The position numbers and the translations under genes were made by a program. This document shows, piece by piece, positions 36,974 to 46,742 of a stretch of 64,000 bases of DNA. Source of the stretch: Sphingobacterium faecium (GTDB lineage Bacteria; Bacteroidota; Bacteroidia; Sphingobacteriales; Sphingobacteriaceae); contig NZ_QBKH01000001.1 in the NCBI RefSeq assembly GCF_003054045.1, positions 1-64,000 of the forward strand, in the 5' to 3' direction. Positions within the stretch are counted from its first letter, which is position 1. Each line of letters begins with the position of its first letter. A model generated the notes under the pieces. The model did no database searches and was not told where the DNA came from. It saw only the letters and a list, made by a program, of their open reading frames with translations.

Positions 36974-37016
36974 AAAAAAAGCCTTTTATTATTCGGATAG
37001 TAAAAGGCTTTTTTTA
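36974..37016 (+). terminator. Terminator after sppA
   Basis: 15-base perfect arms AAAAAAAGCCTTTTA (36974-36988) and TAAAAGGCTTTTTTT (37001-37015), loop of 12. Confidence 0.92.
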
Positions 37017-37068
37017 TATTTAGCTGTCCATTTGAATGGATCAGTAATACTTCACAAAAACAATAGAA

Positions 37069-38259
37069 ATGAAAACAGTAGATAATTTAAACTTCGCTGA
37101 CAAAAAAGCGCTGATACGTGTTGATTTTAACGTTCCCTTAGATGATAATTTTAATATTACAGATGATAATAGAATCCAAGGTGCAACTCCTACGATTAAA
37201 AAGATTTTAAATGATGGTGGATCGGTTATTTTGATGTCACACTTAGGTAGACCAAAAGACGGACCAACGGATAAATATTCATTAAAACACATCGTATCCC
37301 ATTTATCTCAAGTTTTAGGAGTAGATGTTCAATTTGCAAATGATTGTATTGGTGAAGAGGCCGTAGATAAAGCGAAGCACTTGGAACCTGGTCAAGTATT
37401 ACTTTTGGAAAATCTTCGTTTTTATAAAGAGGAAGAAAAAGGTGATGTCGCTTTTGCTGAGAAGTTAGCAAAATTGGGAGATGTGTATGTTAATGATGCT
37501 TTTGGTACAGCGCATCGTGCACATGCCTCTACTGCGGTAATTGCACAGTTTTTTCCTGATGCAAAATATTTTGGTTATTTAATGGCTGCAGAACTTGGAA
37601 ATGCTGAAAAAGTTTTAAATAAGGCTGAACGTCCATTTACAGCTATTATGGGTGGTGCTAAAGTTTCCGATAAATTGGAATTAATCGAAGCTTTATTGGA
37701 CCGTGTTGATAATTTGATTATTGGTGGCGGTATGGCTTATACTTTTGTAAAGGCTCGTGGCGGTGAGATCGGAAAATCATTAGTAGAACTTGATAAGTTG
37801 GACTTGGCAACAGCATTGGTTAAGAAAGCGGCAGCTAAAGGAGTGAATTTGATATTACCTACTGATGCTCAGATTGCCGATAAATTTGCTAACGATGCTC
37901 AAGTTTATGATGGTCCTAATGATGAGATTCCTGCTGACTTGCAAGGTCTGGATATTGGTAAAGAATCGGGTGCGGCTTTTGCGAAAGTAATCGAGGCATC
38001 TAAAACGATTCTATGGAATGGACCGATGGGTGTTTTTGAGTTTGATACTTTTGCTACTGGAACAAAAGCTGTAGCAGATGCTGTGGTGAGCGCGACTGAA
38101 AAGGGTGCTTTCTCACTAATCGGTGGGGGGGATTCTGCTGCTGCTGTTTCTAAATTTGGAATGACGGAACAAGTGAGTTATGTATCGACTGGTGGTGGTG
38201 CTTTGTTAGAATATATGGAGGGTAAGGTGTTACCTGGTGTAAAAGCTATCGAAGATTAG
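37069..38259 (+). CDS. pgk: Phosphoglycerate kinase
   Basis: This 396-residue glycolytic enzyme interconverts 1,3-bisphosphoglycerate and 3-phosphoglycerate with ATP formation. The N-terminal substrate domain has [20 protein letters not shown] and SHLGRPKDG. The hinge has [13 protein letters not shown], and the nucleotide domain has [13 protein letters not shown] near 355. Length and motifs are typical. It forms a single-gene unit between two terminators. Confidence 0.98.
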   Translation: MKTVDNLNFADKKALIRVDFNVPLDDNFNITDDNRIQGATPTIKKILNDGGSVILMSHLGRPKDGPTDKYSLKHIVSHLSQVLGVDVQFANDCIGEEAVDKAKHLEPGQVLLLENLRFYKEEEKGDVAFAEKLAKLGDVYVNDAFGTAHRAHASTAVIAQFFPDAKYFGYLMAAELGNAEKVLNKAERPFTAIMGGAKVSDKLELIEALLDRVDNLIIGGGMAYTFVKARGGEIGKSLVELDKLDLATALVKKAAAKGVNLILPTDAQIADKFANDAQVYDGPNDEIPADLQGLDIGKESGAAFAKVIEASKTILWNGPMGVFEFDTFATGTKAVADAVVSATEKGAFSLIGGGDSAAAVSKFGMTEQVSYVSTGGGALLEYMEGKVLPGVKAIED

Positions 38260-38281
38260 TTAATCATCAAAAGGAAATAGA

Positions 38282-38310
38282 ACAAAAGGCATCGATAAGA
38301 TGCCTTTTGT
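38282..38310. terminator. Bidirectional terminator
   Basis: ACAAAAGGCATC (38282-38293) pairs perfectly with GATGCCTTTTGT (38299-38310), loop GATAA. It lies between convergent pgk and the 939-residue protein gene. Confidence 0.88.
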
Positions 38311-38312
38311 CG

Positions 38313-41132
38313 TTAGTAGGTATAATTTAAACTAAATACGGGAACAACTTTCTGGGTAGCTGTTATATCATTGATGTACGTTAATTTAAGACTTGCTTCA
38401 AAATTTGGTAGTGGAAATCTAAAAGCATTAAAATCTGCAGATACGGATAGTCCAAAGGTCTTTGGACTGATATCGGATTGATGATGTATATTTTGATAGT
38501 TGGCAAATATTCCACCTTTGATCCGTTTGATATAAGTTAACCCGCCAATGGTCCAATCGGGATAGCTGATAGGAAACCTATAATTTATTAATAGCGTATT
38601 CTTAATTTTCTCATATTTATAATAGCCGTATCCGCTAATGGTTGGAATATCATTGCTATACTGATAGCGGCCTGATGCCTTTTGATACCCAAACCTAACC
38701 TGGAAACCATGATTGGTGACCAATCCAGGAATATAAAATCCGCTTCTGATTGAAAATAGCGTACCTGTTTGATTATCAAAGGGGAGGTGACGGTAGGTGA
38801 GGCTGAAGTTTTGTCCCCATCGTGGTGTTATATCCATTTTTGACATCATCGCATTTCTATTCCAGTAAAATTGATAAGTTAATGGGAATAATACCTTTGA
38901 GTTGAAGTTTTTCAAGCTATTGATACTTAAATCGTATCGTTGAAGATAGGACGTTGCAAAATTAAATCCTGTGCTATAGACATAATTTTTTTTGTAATAA
39001 GCCAATGGTATGGATATTTGTCCACTTATATCATGTTCTCTCCAATCAAAATTAATCGTACTATCTGCTTTATTATTAATGGTGGCTGTACCTATTTGTC
39101 CTTTATTTTCATATTTTAAGGTGAATTTTGGAAAATACTTATTGTAATTCAGCGTAGCCGAATAAGTAGATTTTTTAATATCTGTATCGTACTCATATCC
39201 TAGAACAAATTGTGTTGTATTGAGGATGTTATTGGATAGCCAAAATATACCGGGTTTAAAGTTGTCTAAGCTTTCGAAATTGGTATTGCTTAATGATAGG
39301 CTGTGAAAGTTAAATGTTCGGGATAGCCCTTTATATGGAGAAATTACATGTGCTGCTGTTGAGTCCGTATATGCAGAAAATTGGCTTTCTATCGTTCGAT
39401 CAACATGATTCATGGCTAGAGTAATGGAATTCAACTGTAATGAATCATTATTTATTGCAGATATCTTTGATATTTTGTATCCATTATATTGGTAATTATT
39501 AAATAAAATTTCCTTTCTATAAGGGTCATAATATGGATTGAAAGCACCAAATGGTGCATTAGTGAGTTTTGTTAATTTTTTTGATTGTTTATGAAATTGA
39601 TATATATTATCTAATCCCGAGAATTGAGCTTTAAATAAAATATGATCTTCATCGATATATTGTGGTCTTTCAAATTGCTCATTTCCCCAGTTCTGTAGGA
39701 ATGTAATTTGTGAAGAGTTTAAGGATATTTCCGCTAAATTTGTTCCTTTGTTTGAAATTGCAATAGCGACTATTTTGGATCCGTCAGCATTAAATGAAGG
39801 TTGCTGTAGAAATATAGCGGGGTCTATCTGAATTTTCTTCAGTACTTTTTTTGTTTTAATATCGATTATGATAATGGCGGTTTGGTTACTTAGATCCACC
39901 TCAAGAGTCAGGATCTCTGACTTATGTGGATGTATAATGGGGTAGAAATAGCGACTTTTAGAGCTGATTTGTTCTTGTTTTTTTGTCCCTAAATGATATA
40001 GGTTAATTACATTATAGGATCTTTTTGTATACCGAATATCTCTCTTTACCTCATCCCAAACGATCATATTATTTCGAATATCAAAATTTGGAACGGTCTG
40101 ATAACCCAATTTTATGAGGGTTGAAATTCTATTATCAGTATCTGTTTTTATAATTTCGGAGGTATTGTGTGGTGTTTGTAAAATGGAAAAATAATTGCTG
40201 TTTTCATCACTTTTCGGTAATAACCAATCTTGATAATTTTTATTGCTTCTGACTTCTATTATAGGGTATTTAGTGGAGGCATTTATTTGCTCATTTTGTA
40301 ACCACTTATTATTCAGGTTGCTCATCGTTTTAGCGAACAAACCTGTGGTATTATATCCGGTTGTTTTCTTTAATGAGCGACTGAAATTGTATGGAGTCAG
40401 TAGTTTTTTATTGATATTTCCATATAGTTCGGGTTCAAAATTTTCTTTAAAGCTTTGTTTTAAATAAGCTGTCATGAAATAACCTATGGTATAGTAGCTT
40501 GGTATTTTATCGCGGTAGGATCCGAGCAGATATTTTTCAAATGTATATTTTTTATGGGCTCTTTCATTGGCTTTCAAGGTCATTTCAAAAGAAGGGAGTC
40601 TGCCTCTTCCACCTTTTGAATAAAAGGTTTCTGTCCATACAGCGTCGCCTTCGAAATACCAAGAAGGTAGTGTTAATCCGTAAATGGCAAGTGCCAATTG
40701 TTCTAAAAATGGAGCTTTAAGTTTTCCTGTTAATTTGTCAAATTGTGCAACGTGCCTCAATTCATGCAATGCCAGATTTGATAGCCATTCTTGGTTGTCT
40801 GGTTCGGGCGATGGACTGCTGTATAGTTCTGATTTTCTAGGAGCTAGCTGTACAAATCCATTGGGTCGAAGTTCTGTGTTCTGTAGAATGAGTGATATTT
40901 TTCGCGGCTTTGTCTGGAGATCTTTACCATTTATTTTTAAATACTGTACAATTTGATCAGCTAGTGTAAAGGCTTTATTTTCCATTTCGATAGGGAAAAT
41001 CAATCTAAATTCTTTACAGTCAATTTGATGCCATTTCTGTGATGGTGGGGCTTGACTGTCTTCAAAAATTTGAGAGAAGCTTTTATGAAAAGTTAATATA
41101 GATAATAGAAATGATAACAGATAGATTTTCAT
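38313..41132 (-). CDS. Metallopeptidase-like outer membrane protein with propeller and barrel
   Basis: A 939-residue exported protein (signal peptide about 1-20, KSFSQ). An N-terminal gluzincin peptidase domain has H123-ELR-H127 and, 34 residues on, PSWYFEGDAVW with the likely third ligand E161. A WD40/TolB-like beta-propeller follows (about 300-600; YFYPIIHPHKSEILTLEV, FNADGSKIVAIA). The last 300 residues are alternating strands ending in the aromatic terminus FSLNYTY, as in outer membrane barrels. The combination suggests a surface- or periplasm-facing protease anchored in the outer membrane; the function is not known. It is a single gene. Confidence 0.75.
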   Translation of the reverse strand: MKIYLLSFLLSILTFHKSFSQIFEDSQAPPSQKWHQIDCKEFRLIFPIEMENKAFTLADQIVQYLKINGKDLQTKPRKISLILQNTELRPNGFVQLAPRKSELYSSPSPEPDNQEWLSNLALHELRHVAQFDKLTGKLKAPFLEQLALAIYGLTLPSWYFEGDAVWTETFYSKGGRGRLPSFEMTLKANERAHKKYTFEKYLLGSYRDKIPSYYTIGYFMTAYLKQSFKENFEPELYGNINKKLLTPYNFSRSLKKTTGYNTTGLFAKTMSNLNNKWLQNEQINASTKYPIIEVRSNKNYQDWLLPKSDENSNYFSILQTPHNTSEIIKTDTDNRISTLIKLGYQTVPNFDIRNNMIVWDEVKRDIRYTKRSYNVINLYHLGTKKQEQISSKSRYFYPIIHPHKSEILTLEVDLSNQTAIIIIDIKTKKVLKKIQIDPAIFLQQPSFNADGSKIVAIAISNKGTNLAEISLNSSQITFLQNWGNEQFERPQYIDEDHILFKAQFSGLDNIYQFHKQSKKLTKLTNAPFGAFNPYYDPYRKEILFNNYQYNGYKISKISAINNDSLQLNSITLAMNHVDRTIESQFSAYTDSTAAHVISPYKGLSRTFNFHSLSLSNTNFESLDNFKPGIFWLSNNILNTTQFVLGYEYDTDIKKSTYSATLNYNKYFPKFTLKYENKGQIGTATINNKADSTINFDWREHDISGQISIPLAYYKKNYVYSTGFNFATSYLQRYDLSINSLKNFNSKVLFPLTYQFYWNRNAMMSKMDITPRWGQNFSLTYRHLPFDNQTGTLFSIRSGFYIPGLVTNHGFQVRFGYQKASGRYQYSNDIPTISGYGYYKYEKIKNTLLINYRFPISYPDWTIGGLTYIKRIKGGIFANYQNIHHQSDISPKTFGLSVSADFNAFRFPLPNFEASLKLTYINDITATQKVVPVFSLNYTY

Positions 41133-41780
41133 GTACTTAAACTATTTTTTTGATCGTTAATTTTGGTCATTGATAGTGATTTTGGTGTAATTGTTGGTTT
41201 TTAATTTAATAATTTATTTACTATTTGGTTATGTGATAGTTCGTTATTGTAATTATACTTTTTTGTAAATCTATTATTAAATATATGTTTTTTATTTTAA
41301 TTTGATCATTTAGATATTTTTTATTTTAATGTATTGATAATGAGTGTGCTTGTTTTTTTTATTTATCTAATTTTATAATCTTTATTACTACGTTTTTCCT
41401 CCTTAGTGATTGTTTCGTGTTGAAGGGTATCTGAGTTTGGGGTACATTTTGAATACTATTATATATCTGAATATAGGTATAAGAGTTTCTTGATCCTTAG
41501 GATTCAGTTATCCGATAGGATCGATTTTATGTTTTTCCATGTAAAATTAGGAGTGACAATACATCTTGTTTTTTTATTACTTTGATTTACCGAGTAGAGT
41601 TACTTACCTTTCTTAGATGAATTGAAAATGGAGTTCATCTTATTTTTTGTGATGAATACGTAGGTGAAAATAAGTATTTCATATAGACTATAAATAAATT
41701 CTTATATTATTTTTAAAAAGACGAGTTTTGCATAAAATTTTAAATACACCGATGTAGCATATTAGTAAAGAAAGGGAATT
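41133..41780. other. 648-base gene-free region upstream of mgtE
   Basis: Very AT-rich in its first 250 bases. Two small stem-loops lie in the mgtE-proximal half: a nested one at 41492-41522 (GATCCT...AGGATC with inner GGAT/ATCC) and one at 41615-41640 (AGATGAA...TTCATCT). They could belong to a long mgtE leader. They do not match the Mg2+-sensing M-box as I know it. No open frame worth reporting is present. Confidence 0.4.
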
Positions 41781-43163
41781 ATGGAAGAATTGGAAATGCA
41801 TGTTGAACAAATCGAACAGTTCATTGAGTCGAAGGATAATGATGGATTGCAAGCATATTTAAATGAACTAAATATTTCAGATGTGGAGGCGCTGATCGAT
41901 GAGCTTCCTGAGCATGCCCATATATTCATAGAGACCTTAAATCTGAACCGTGCTGTAAATGTATTTCGTATCTTGGATTTCCCTACTCAAGAGCGTATTT
42001 TTAAAAAGCTTTCTGGTGGTAAAATTAGTGAGCTCATTAATGAAATGCCTCCGGATGACCGGACTTCTTTTTTTAGTGAATTGAAGGATGGTGATGTGGT
42101 GAAACAATTGATCATTTTACTACCACCGAATGATCGAAAAGAAGCCCTTTCTTTATTGGGATACCCTGAAGATAGTGTTGGTCGTTTAATGACGCCTGAC
42201 TATATCACTGTAAAACCACATTGGAATATCATTCGAATTTTAGAACATATCCGTCGATATGGAAAAAATTCGGAAACTATCGATGTTTTATATGTCATTG
42301 ATGCTGCTGGTAAACTGATCGATGATATTCGTATTAAAGATGTGCTCATGGCAGATCCGAATGTTGTTGTTGGTGATCTTATTGACAACAGGCTGATTTC
42401 TTTGAATGCCAATGATCCACAGGAAGAGGCTGTTAATATTTTCCGGATGAATAATCGTGTAGCATTGCCTGTCGTCGATAAAGAAGGGATTATGTTGGGG
42501 ATTGTGACTATTGATGATATTCTTTGGGTCGCAAATGAGGAATATACAGAGGATATGCAGCGATTTGGGGGAACTGAGGCTTTGGATGAACCTTATTTGG
42601 ATGTTTCTATTGTCAATTTGGTTAAAAAGCGGTCTGGATGGTTAGTGGTCTTATTTTTTGGACAATTGTTGACTGCAACCGTTATTGAGCATTTTGAGCA
42701 TCAATTAGCAAGTGCTATCATGCTTTTTGCTTTGATGCCACTCATTATATCGAGTGGTGGTAATAGTGGTTCACAAGCATCGACATTGATTATTCAAGCC
42801 ATGGCACTGGGTGAGGTTACATTGGGTGATTGGTGGAGAGTCATGAAGAGAGAGTTAGTCTCAGGTTTTTTGTTGGGATTAATTCTTGGAATTTTAGGAT
42901 TTATCCGAATCATGACCTGGCAGGGGTTTTCACATGCTTATGGTGAACATTGGGTATTAGTCGGACTTGTAGTCAGCTTTTCGCTTGTTGGTGTTGTGCT
43001 TTGGGGTTCTTTGATGGGATCAATGCTTCCTTTTATTTTAAGAAAACTTGGTGCAGATCCAGCGAGTTCATCGGCTCCATTTGTATCGACTTTAGTTGAT
43101 GTAACCGGTCTTCTGATTTACTTCACATTTGCTGTTTTACTCTTAAAGGGTGTTTTGATCTAA
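41781..43163 (+). CDS. mgtE: Magnesium transporter MgtE
   Basis: A 460-residue Mg2+ channel. Cytoplasmic N-terminal helical domain (about 1-130; NEMPPDDRTSFFSEL), paired CBS domains (about 135-255; VGRLMTPDYITVKP, NNRVALPVVDKEG), a plug helix, and five membrane helices with the pore signature SSGGNSGSQASTL (about 328-340). This is the full MgtE layout, in which the CBS and N domains close the pore at high Mg2+. Confidence 0.95.
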   Translation: MEELEMHVEQIEQFIESKDNDGLQAYLNELNISDVEALIDELPEHAHIFIETLNLNRAVNVFRILDFPTQERIFKKLSGGKISELINEMPPDDRTSFFSELKDGDVVKQLIILLPPNDRKEALSLLGYPEDSVGRLMTPDYITVKPHWNIIRILEHIRRYGKNSETIDVLYVIDAAGKLIDDIRIKDVLMADPNVVVGDLIDNRLISLNANDPQEEAVNIFRMNNRVALPVVDKEGIMLGIVTIDDILWVANEEYTEDMQRFGGTEALDEPYLDVSIVNLVKKRSGWLVVLFFGQLLTATVIEHFEHQLASAIMLFALMPLIISSGGNSGSQASTLIIQAMALGEVTLGDWWRVMKRELVSGFLLGLILGILGFIRIMTWQGFSHAYGEHWVLVGLVVSFSLVGVVLWGSLMGSMLPFILRKLGADPASSSAPFVSTLVDVTGLLIYFTFAVLLLKGVLI

Positions 43164-43296
43164 ATGAGATAAAAATTATTCTTATTGGAAGCGAGGGAGT
43201 TGCAAAAAATGTTTTTAAAAGATTTGTAGGATTGCAATAATCTTCCGATAATTGCATCACCGAAACGGAAATGACGCTTCGGAAAATTAACCGGAT

Positions 43297-43370
43297 TCCT
43301 GAATAGCTCAGCTGGTTAGAGCATCTGACTGTTAATCAGAGGGTCGCTGGTTCGAGCCCAGCTTCAGGAG
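43297..43370 (+). tRNA. tRNA-Asn (GTT), copy 1
   Basis: A 74-base cloverleaf: acceptor TCCTGAA/TTCAGGA, D arm GCTC...GAGC, anticodon arm TCTGA-CTGTTAA-TCAGA with anticodon GTT, and T arm GCTGG-TTCGAGC-CCAGC. CCA is not encoded. It is identical to copies at 43492 and 46608. Confidence 0.97.
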
Positions 43371-43491
43371 CAAAACGATTTTAGATAGTAAAATCGTGAT
43401 TCAATCGATAGTCTAGATTGAACGTATTTAAAAGATAAGAATGTAAATTCTTAAAACCAAAAAGAGCTATAGCAATATACTCTTGAATGAT

Positions 43492-43565
43492 TCCTGAATA
43501 GCTCAGCTGGTTAGAGCATCTGACTGTTAATCAGAGGGTCGCTGGTTCGAGCCCAGCTTCAGGAG
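43492..43565 (+). tRNA. tRNA-Asn (GTT), copy 2
   Basis: Identical in sequence to copy 1, which ends 121 bases upstream; the two are probably on one transcript. A terminator hairpin begins 4 bases after its 3' end. Confidence 0.97.
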
Positions 43566-43568
43566 CAT

Positions 43569-43609
43569 AAGGGAAAGCACGGTAAAACGGTCGCTTTCCC
43601 TTTTTTTTT
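43569..43609 (+). terminator. Terminator after tRNA-Asn copy 2
   Basis: AAGGGAAAGC (43569-43578) pairs perfectly with GCTTTCCCTT (43593-43602), followed by a run of nine T. Confidence 0.9.
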
Positions 43610-43829
43610 AAAATCCCACAGTCTGCTCTAAATCGGAGGTATAAGTTCATAAACAAAGCCGACATTGGCGGTTCGATCTTACCCTTACTCCATAGGTCAA
43701 TTTTAATTGAATATCCGATGAACAATCCCCATGCAATTATAAAAACTGATTTTCAATTTTAAGATCATCAGAAAATCGTGTTATTCCGTTTTTTCATCTC
43801 TACCCTTATCTTAGATCCATTATATTTGT

Positions 43830-44693
43830 ATGATGACGTCAATCGATATTTTTTATGGCAATTTCGAACTTGAAGATATACTCAGCGATCTCATAAGTTC
43901 GGCACCCGTTCAAAGGTTAAAAAATGTCCATCAGGGAGGTGTGATTTTTTTGGTTTCACCACATGTTAGTCACAGTAGATATGAACATGCTATCGGAGTT
44001 ATGCTTCTTGTGAGGAAACTTGGGGGTAGTCTGGAAGAACAGATTGCCGCCCTTTTGCACGATGTCTCCCATACTGCTTTTTCCCACGTTATCGATTATG
44101 TCCAGCAAAAGAAAGAAGAAGATTATCAAGAGCAAATTTTTGAACAAGTAATAGCAAATTCCACTATACCTGCTATTCTCACTAGACATGGATTCAGTAC
44201 TTCTTTACTGGAAGATCCGAAATATACTTTGCTTGAGATGCCTCTTCCTGCCCTTTGTGCGGATAGGATAGATTATACGATGAGGGATTTATATCATTTT
44301 GGCGTAATCAATATTGTTGAGGTGCATGATTTCCTCAATGAACTTGCTGTTCAGAATGGGAAGATTGGTGTTAAGAGTGAAAAGGCCGCTTCATGGATTG
44401 CCAATAAATATCTTCAGCTCAACAAGGAGTATTTTAGAAAACCCGAACATATATATGTCAATACGAAGTTTTCTGAATTGATTGCTCTCGGATTGGAGAA
44501 AGGAATTATTATTTTGTCTGATCTCTGGAAAGATGATCCTGCAGTTTTATCGATGATAAAGTCTAATCCTGATCTCAATTCAGAACTTCAAAAAATAAAA
44601 AGCCTTGACGGTTTCGAAAGTTTTTCTGTTTATGAGTCTGCAAAGACGTTTAAAGAAAGGATTCTGAAACCGATGGTCATTGATAATACCTAA
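43830..44693 (+). CDS. HD-domain phosphohydrolase
   Basis: A 287-residue protein with the HD metal site laid out as H...HD...D: HSRYEHAIGVMLL (about 49-61), LLHDVSHTAFSHVIDY (about 77-92) and a later Asp in CADRIDYTMRDL. It belongs to the HD group related to dNTP triphosphohydrolases and SamHD1-like proteins, though shorter; the substrate is unknown. Two adjacent ATG codons (43830, 43833) make the start ambiguous by one residue. It sits alone between tRNA-Asn copies 2 and 3. Confidence 0.85.
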   Translation: MMTSIDIFYGNFELEDILSDLISSAPVQRLKNVHQGGVIFLVSPHVSHSRYEHAIGVMLLVRKLGGSLEEQIAALLHDVSHTAFSHVIDYVQQKKEEDYQEQIFEQVIANSTIPAILTRHGFSTSLLEDPKYTLLEMPLPALCADRIDYTMRDLYHFGVINIVEVHDFLNELAVQNGKIGVKSEKAASWIANKYLQLNKEYFRKPEHIYVNTKFSELIALGLEKGIIILSDLWKDDPAVLSMIKSNPDLNSELQKIKSLDGFESFSVYESAKTFKERILKPMVIDNT

Positions 44694-44806
44694 AAATTAC
44701 GCTTTGCTGAATGTATCTTATATATAATATCATTTCCTATATCGATCAATTTAGGTGATGAAGCAATCATCTGGTTTGCGAATTGCGCACTAAAAAGAGC
44801 AAAATT

Positions 44807-44837
44807 AAAGCCTTTCCAAAATGGAAAGGCTTTTTAC
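44807..44837. terminator. Bidirectional terminator
   Basis: AAAGCCTTTCC (44807-44817) pairs perfectly with GGAAAGGCTTT (44823-44833) and T follows. It lies between the convergent HD hydrolase and S41 protease genes. Confidence 0.88.
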
Positions 44838-44839
44838 GT

Positions 44840-46399
44840 TTATTTTGTTTTTAATCTATTTTCAACCATTCCTTTGAATTGATTCGAGGATAAATCCTTT
44901 AATTTCTTGATTTGGTTCGTTGATGTCCGCGTACTTGAAATCGCAGATGAGCTATTGAGGTAACTACCTGTTGTCAAATAATTATAGGCAGCTTGAAGCG
45001 ATTGTTCTTTCAGGTTTCCTAATGCATAGTCTGGATCATCTCTACTTGTTTTGTCAACCGACATGCCATCAAAGTAATCACTTTCGTTATTTGAGTTTTT
45101 TGATGTAAACATACTCAAGTAGACTTCATAACCTCCAATGGTCAAAGGGAAAAATCCGACCGGCTTTCCGTAAGTTTTTTCGCCAATTAATTTGACAGGT
45201 AAGTAAGGTTTGAAAATATTGATGAGTAGTTCGCTTGCAGAAGCAGTATTGTCCGTGACAATAAATACAATTGATTTAATATTTAAATTTCCATTTGGGA
45301 CAAACTTAAATGTATTTCCTGAAACACTATAATCGATATTACCGTAATTGCTCGTTATAGGGTTTCCCATTCGATCTGTCGTTTGGTAAGTTAAGTTCTT
45401 TAAATATTGTGTTTTGTTGTTTTGCATCGTACTATTATAGTGTTCTGAAAACATGACTTTTCCATTTAAAGAGGCTGGAGCAATTTTATTGGCGATAAAC
45501 TGAGCGGTATTGATATAGCCTCCGCCATTATAGCGCAAGTCAATAATCAGATCCGTAATACCTGCAGTTTGGAATTTATTAAACGTATTGATTAGATCTG
45601 CTTGTGTATGCTCTAAGCTAGAAAATGAGGTGAAAGCAAAATAGCCAATTTTATTGGCACCATGGGTATAAACACTGTCTTTAACGACTGATTTGGTTTT
45701 ATATCTAGTTTTTTTCAATGCAATCTCAAATGATTTTCCATCAAGTTTTACCCCTTTGATTGTTGTGGATTCACTATCAAATAACGCCGTGTTTAACCGT
45801 GCTATTTCACTATTAAAATTAGAACCATATTTAATTCCATCGATATGTGTGATTACATCTCCACGATCTAATCCAGCTATAGCGGCTGGAGAACCAGTAT
45901 AGGTTAATTGTATTTTAATGTCGTAGTCTGTATTGGTTCCATAAAGACCTACTTTCAAACCAAAGTCATTCCCATTTCCTTCTAAGTCGAGAGATGCTGA
46001 TTCGTTCTTTCTAATAAAAGCGGTACTGCCGTTATAGCTTTCTTTATCGATATAACTATATTTCGTTTCATTATCAGAACTATATTCATAAGGCAAGGTG
46101 GTTTTCGGATTTATACCATAACGTGTAATGGCAAATAATTCGGCATTTAGATTTTCATATTCATCAGTTCCTTTGCTGTATTGTCGTGGATTGAAGACGG
46201 TATACGTCGGAAGATCGGTGTTCCATAAATATGCATCTGTTGCATAATAAAAAAGAGAGTCTGTCAATCTTTCGATACGTGTAGTTTTTATATCAGGTTC
46301 TTTGACTGCATCATCATCTGTTACATTTTTTTTGCTACAACTAAAAAAAAGTGCGGTTAAGAGTAAAAGGGTGCTTGTTTTTACAGCAACTTGGTGCAT
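44840..46399 (-). CDS. S41 family C-terminal-processing-like peptidase (lipoprotein)
   Basis: A 519-residue lipoprotein (signal ending FFSC, Cys21). It has a PDZ domain (about 150-235; YTGSPAAIAGLDRGDVITHI) and an S41 catalytic domain with DLRYNGGGYINTAQF, the nucleophile Ser in VTDNTASASELLI and the general-base Lys in GEKTYGKPVG. It cleaves proteins in the periplasm or at the cell surface. Length and order match the Bacteroidota S41 lipoproteins. It is convergent with the HD hydrolase gene. Confidence 0.92.
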   Translation of the reverse strand: MHQVAVKTSTLLLLTALFFSCSKKNVTDDDAVKEPDIKTTRIERLTDSLFYYATDAYLWNTDLPTYTVFNPRQYSKGTDEYENLNAELFAITRYGINPKTTLPYEYSSDNETKYSYIDKESYNGSTAFIRKNESASLDLEGNGNDFGLKVGLYGTNTDYDIKIQLTYTGSPAAIAGLDRGDVITHIDGIKYGSNFNSEIARLNTALFDSESTTIKGVKLDGKSFEIALKKTRYKTKSVVKDSVYTHGANKIGYFAFTSFSSLEHTQADLINTFNKFQTAGITDLIIDLRYNGGGYINTAQFIANKIAPASLNGKVMFSEHYNSTMQNNKTQYLKNLTYQTTDRMGNPITSNYGNIDYSVSGNTFKFVPNGNLNIKSIVFIVTDNTASASELLINIFKPYLPVKLIGEKTYGKPVGFFPLTIGGYEVYLSMFTSKNSNNESDYFDGMSVDKTSRDDPDYALGNLKEQSLQAAYNYLTTGSYLNSSSAISSTRTSTNQIKKLKDLSSNQFKGMVENRLKTK

Positions 46400-46607
46400 A
46401 AGGGAATAAATTTAAATCAAATTATTAAAGTAATAGGATGATGTAATTGCTTTGTTTTCAATCGCTATTATTTTATAATCTAAATATGATCATTATTTCG
46501 ATAAAAAAAAAGTAAAAAATATTTAAAATAATTTGGAAATACGTTGAATTTAGCTATTTTTGTGGCATCAAAAGAGAAGGATATATAGTCATCTTTCTTG
46601 AGAAGAT

Positions 46608-46681
46608 TCCTGAATAGCTCAGCTGGTTAGAGCATCTGACTGTTAATCAGAGGGTCGCTGGTTCGAGCCCAGCTTCAGGAG
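46608..46681 (+). tRNA. tRNA-Asn (GTT), copy 3
   Basis: The third identical 74-base copy, 3.0 kb after copy 2, flanked by GATT upstream and GCA downstream like the others. It is followed by a terminator and then by the PfkB kinase gene. Confidence 0.97.
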
Positions 46682-46691
46682 CATTAGGTTA

Positions 46692-46717
46692 AACCGGCTA
46701 AAAAGCCGGTTTTTTTT
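46692..46717 (+). terminator. Terminator after tRNA-Asn copy 3
   Basis: AACCGGCT (46692-46699), loop AAAA, AGCCGGTT (46704-46711), T run to 46717. The next start codon is only 25 bases further. Confidence 0.9.
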
Positions 46718-46742
46718 GTTTAAAGTTATTTATTTATACACT

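Noticed and set aside
41400..41780. M-box (ykoK) Mg2+ riboswitch upstream of mgtE
   Set aside because: The short stem-loops present do not show the conserved M-box core, and that class is mostly found in Firmicutes and relatives.
43531..43725. Minus-strand open frame ending APEAGLEPATL
   Set aside because: It runs antisense through tRNA-Asn copy 2 and its terminator; the ending is a familiar artefact of translating the reverse of tRNA genes.
43297..46681. Integrated element using tRNA-Asn as attachment site
   Set aside because: No integrase, no repeat extending past the tRNA 3' end, and only two ordinary genes between copies.
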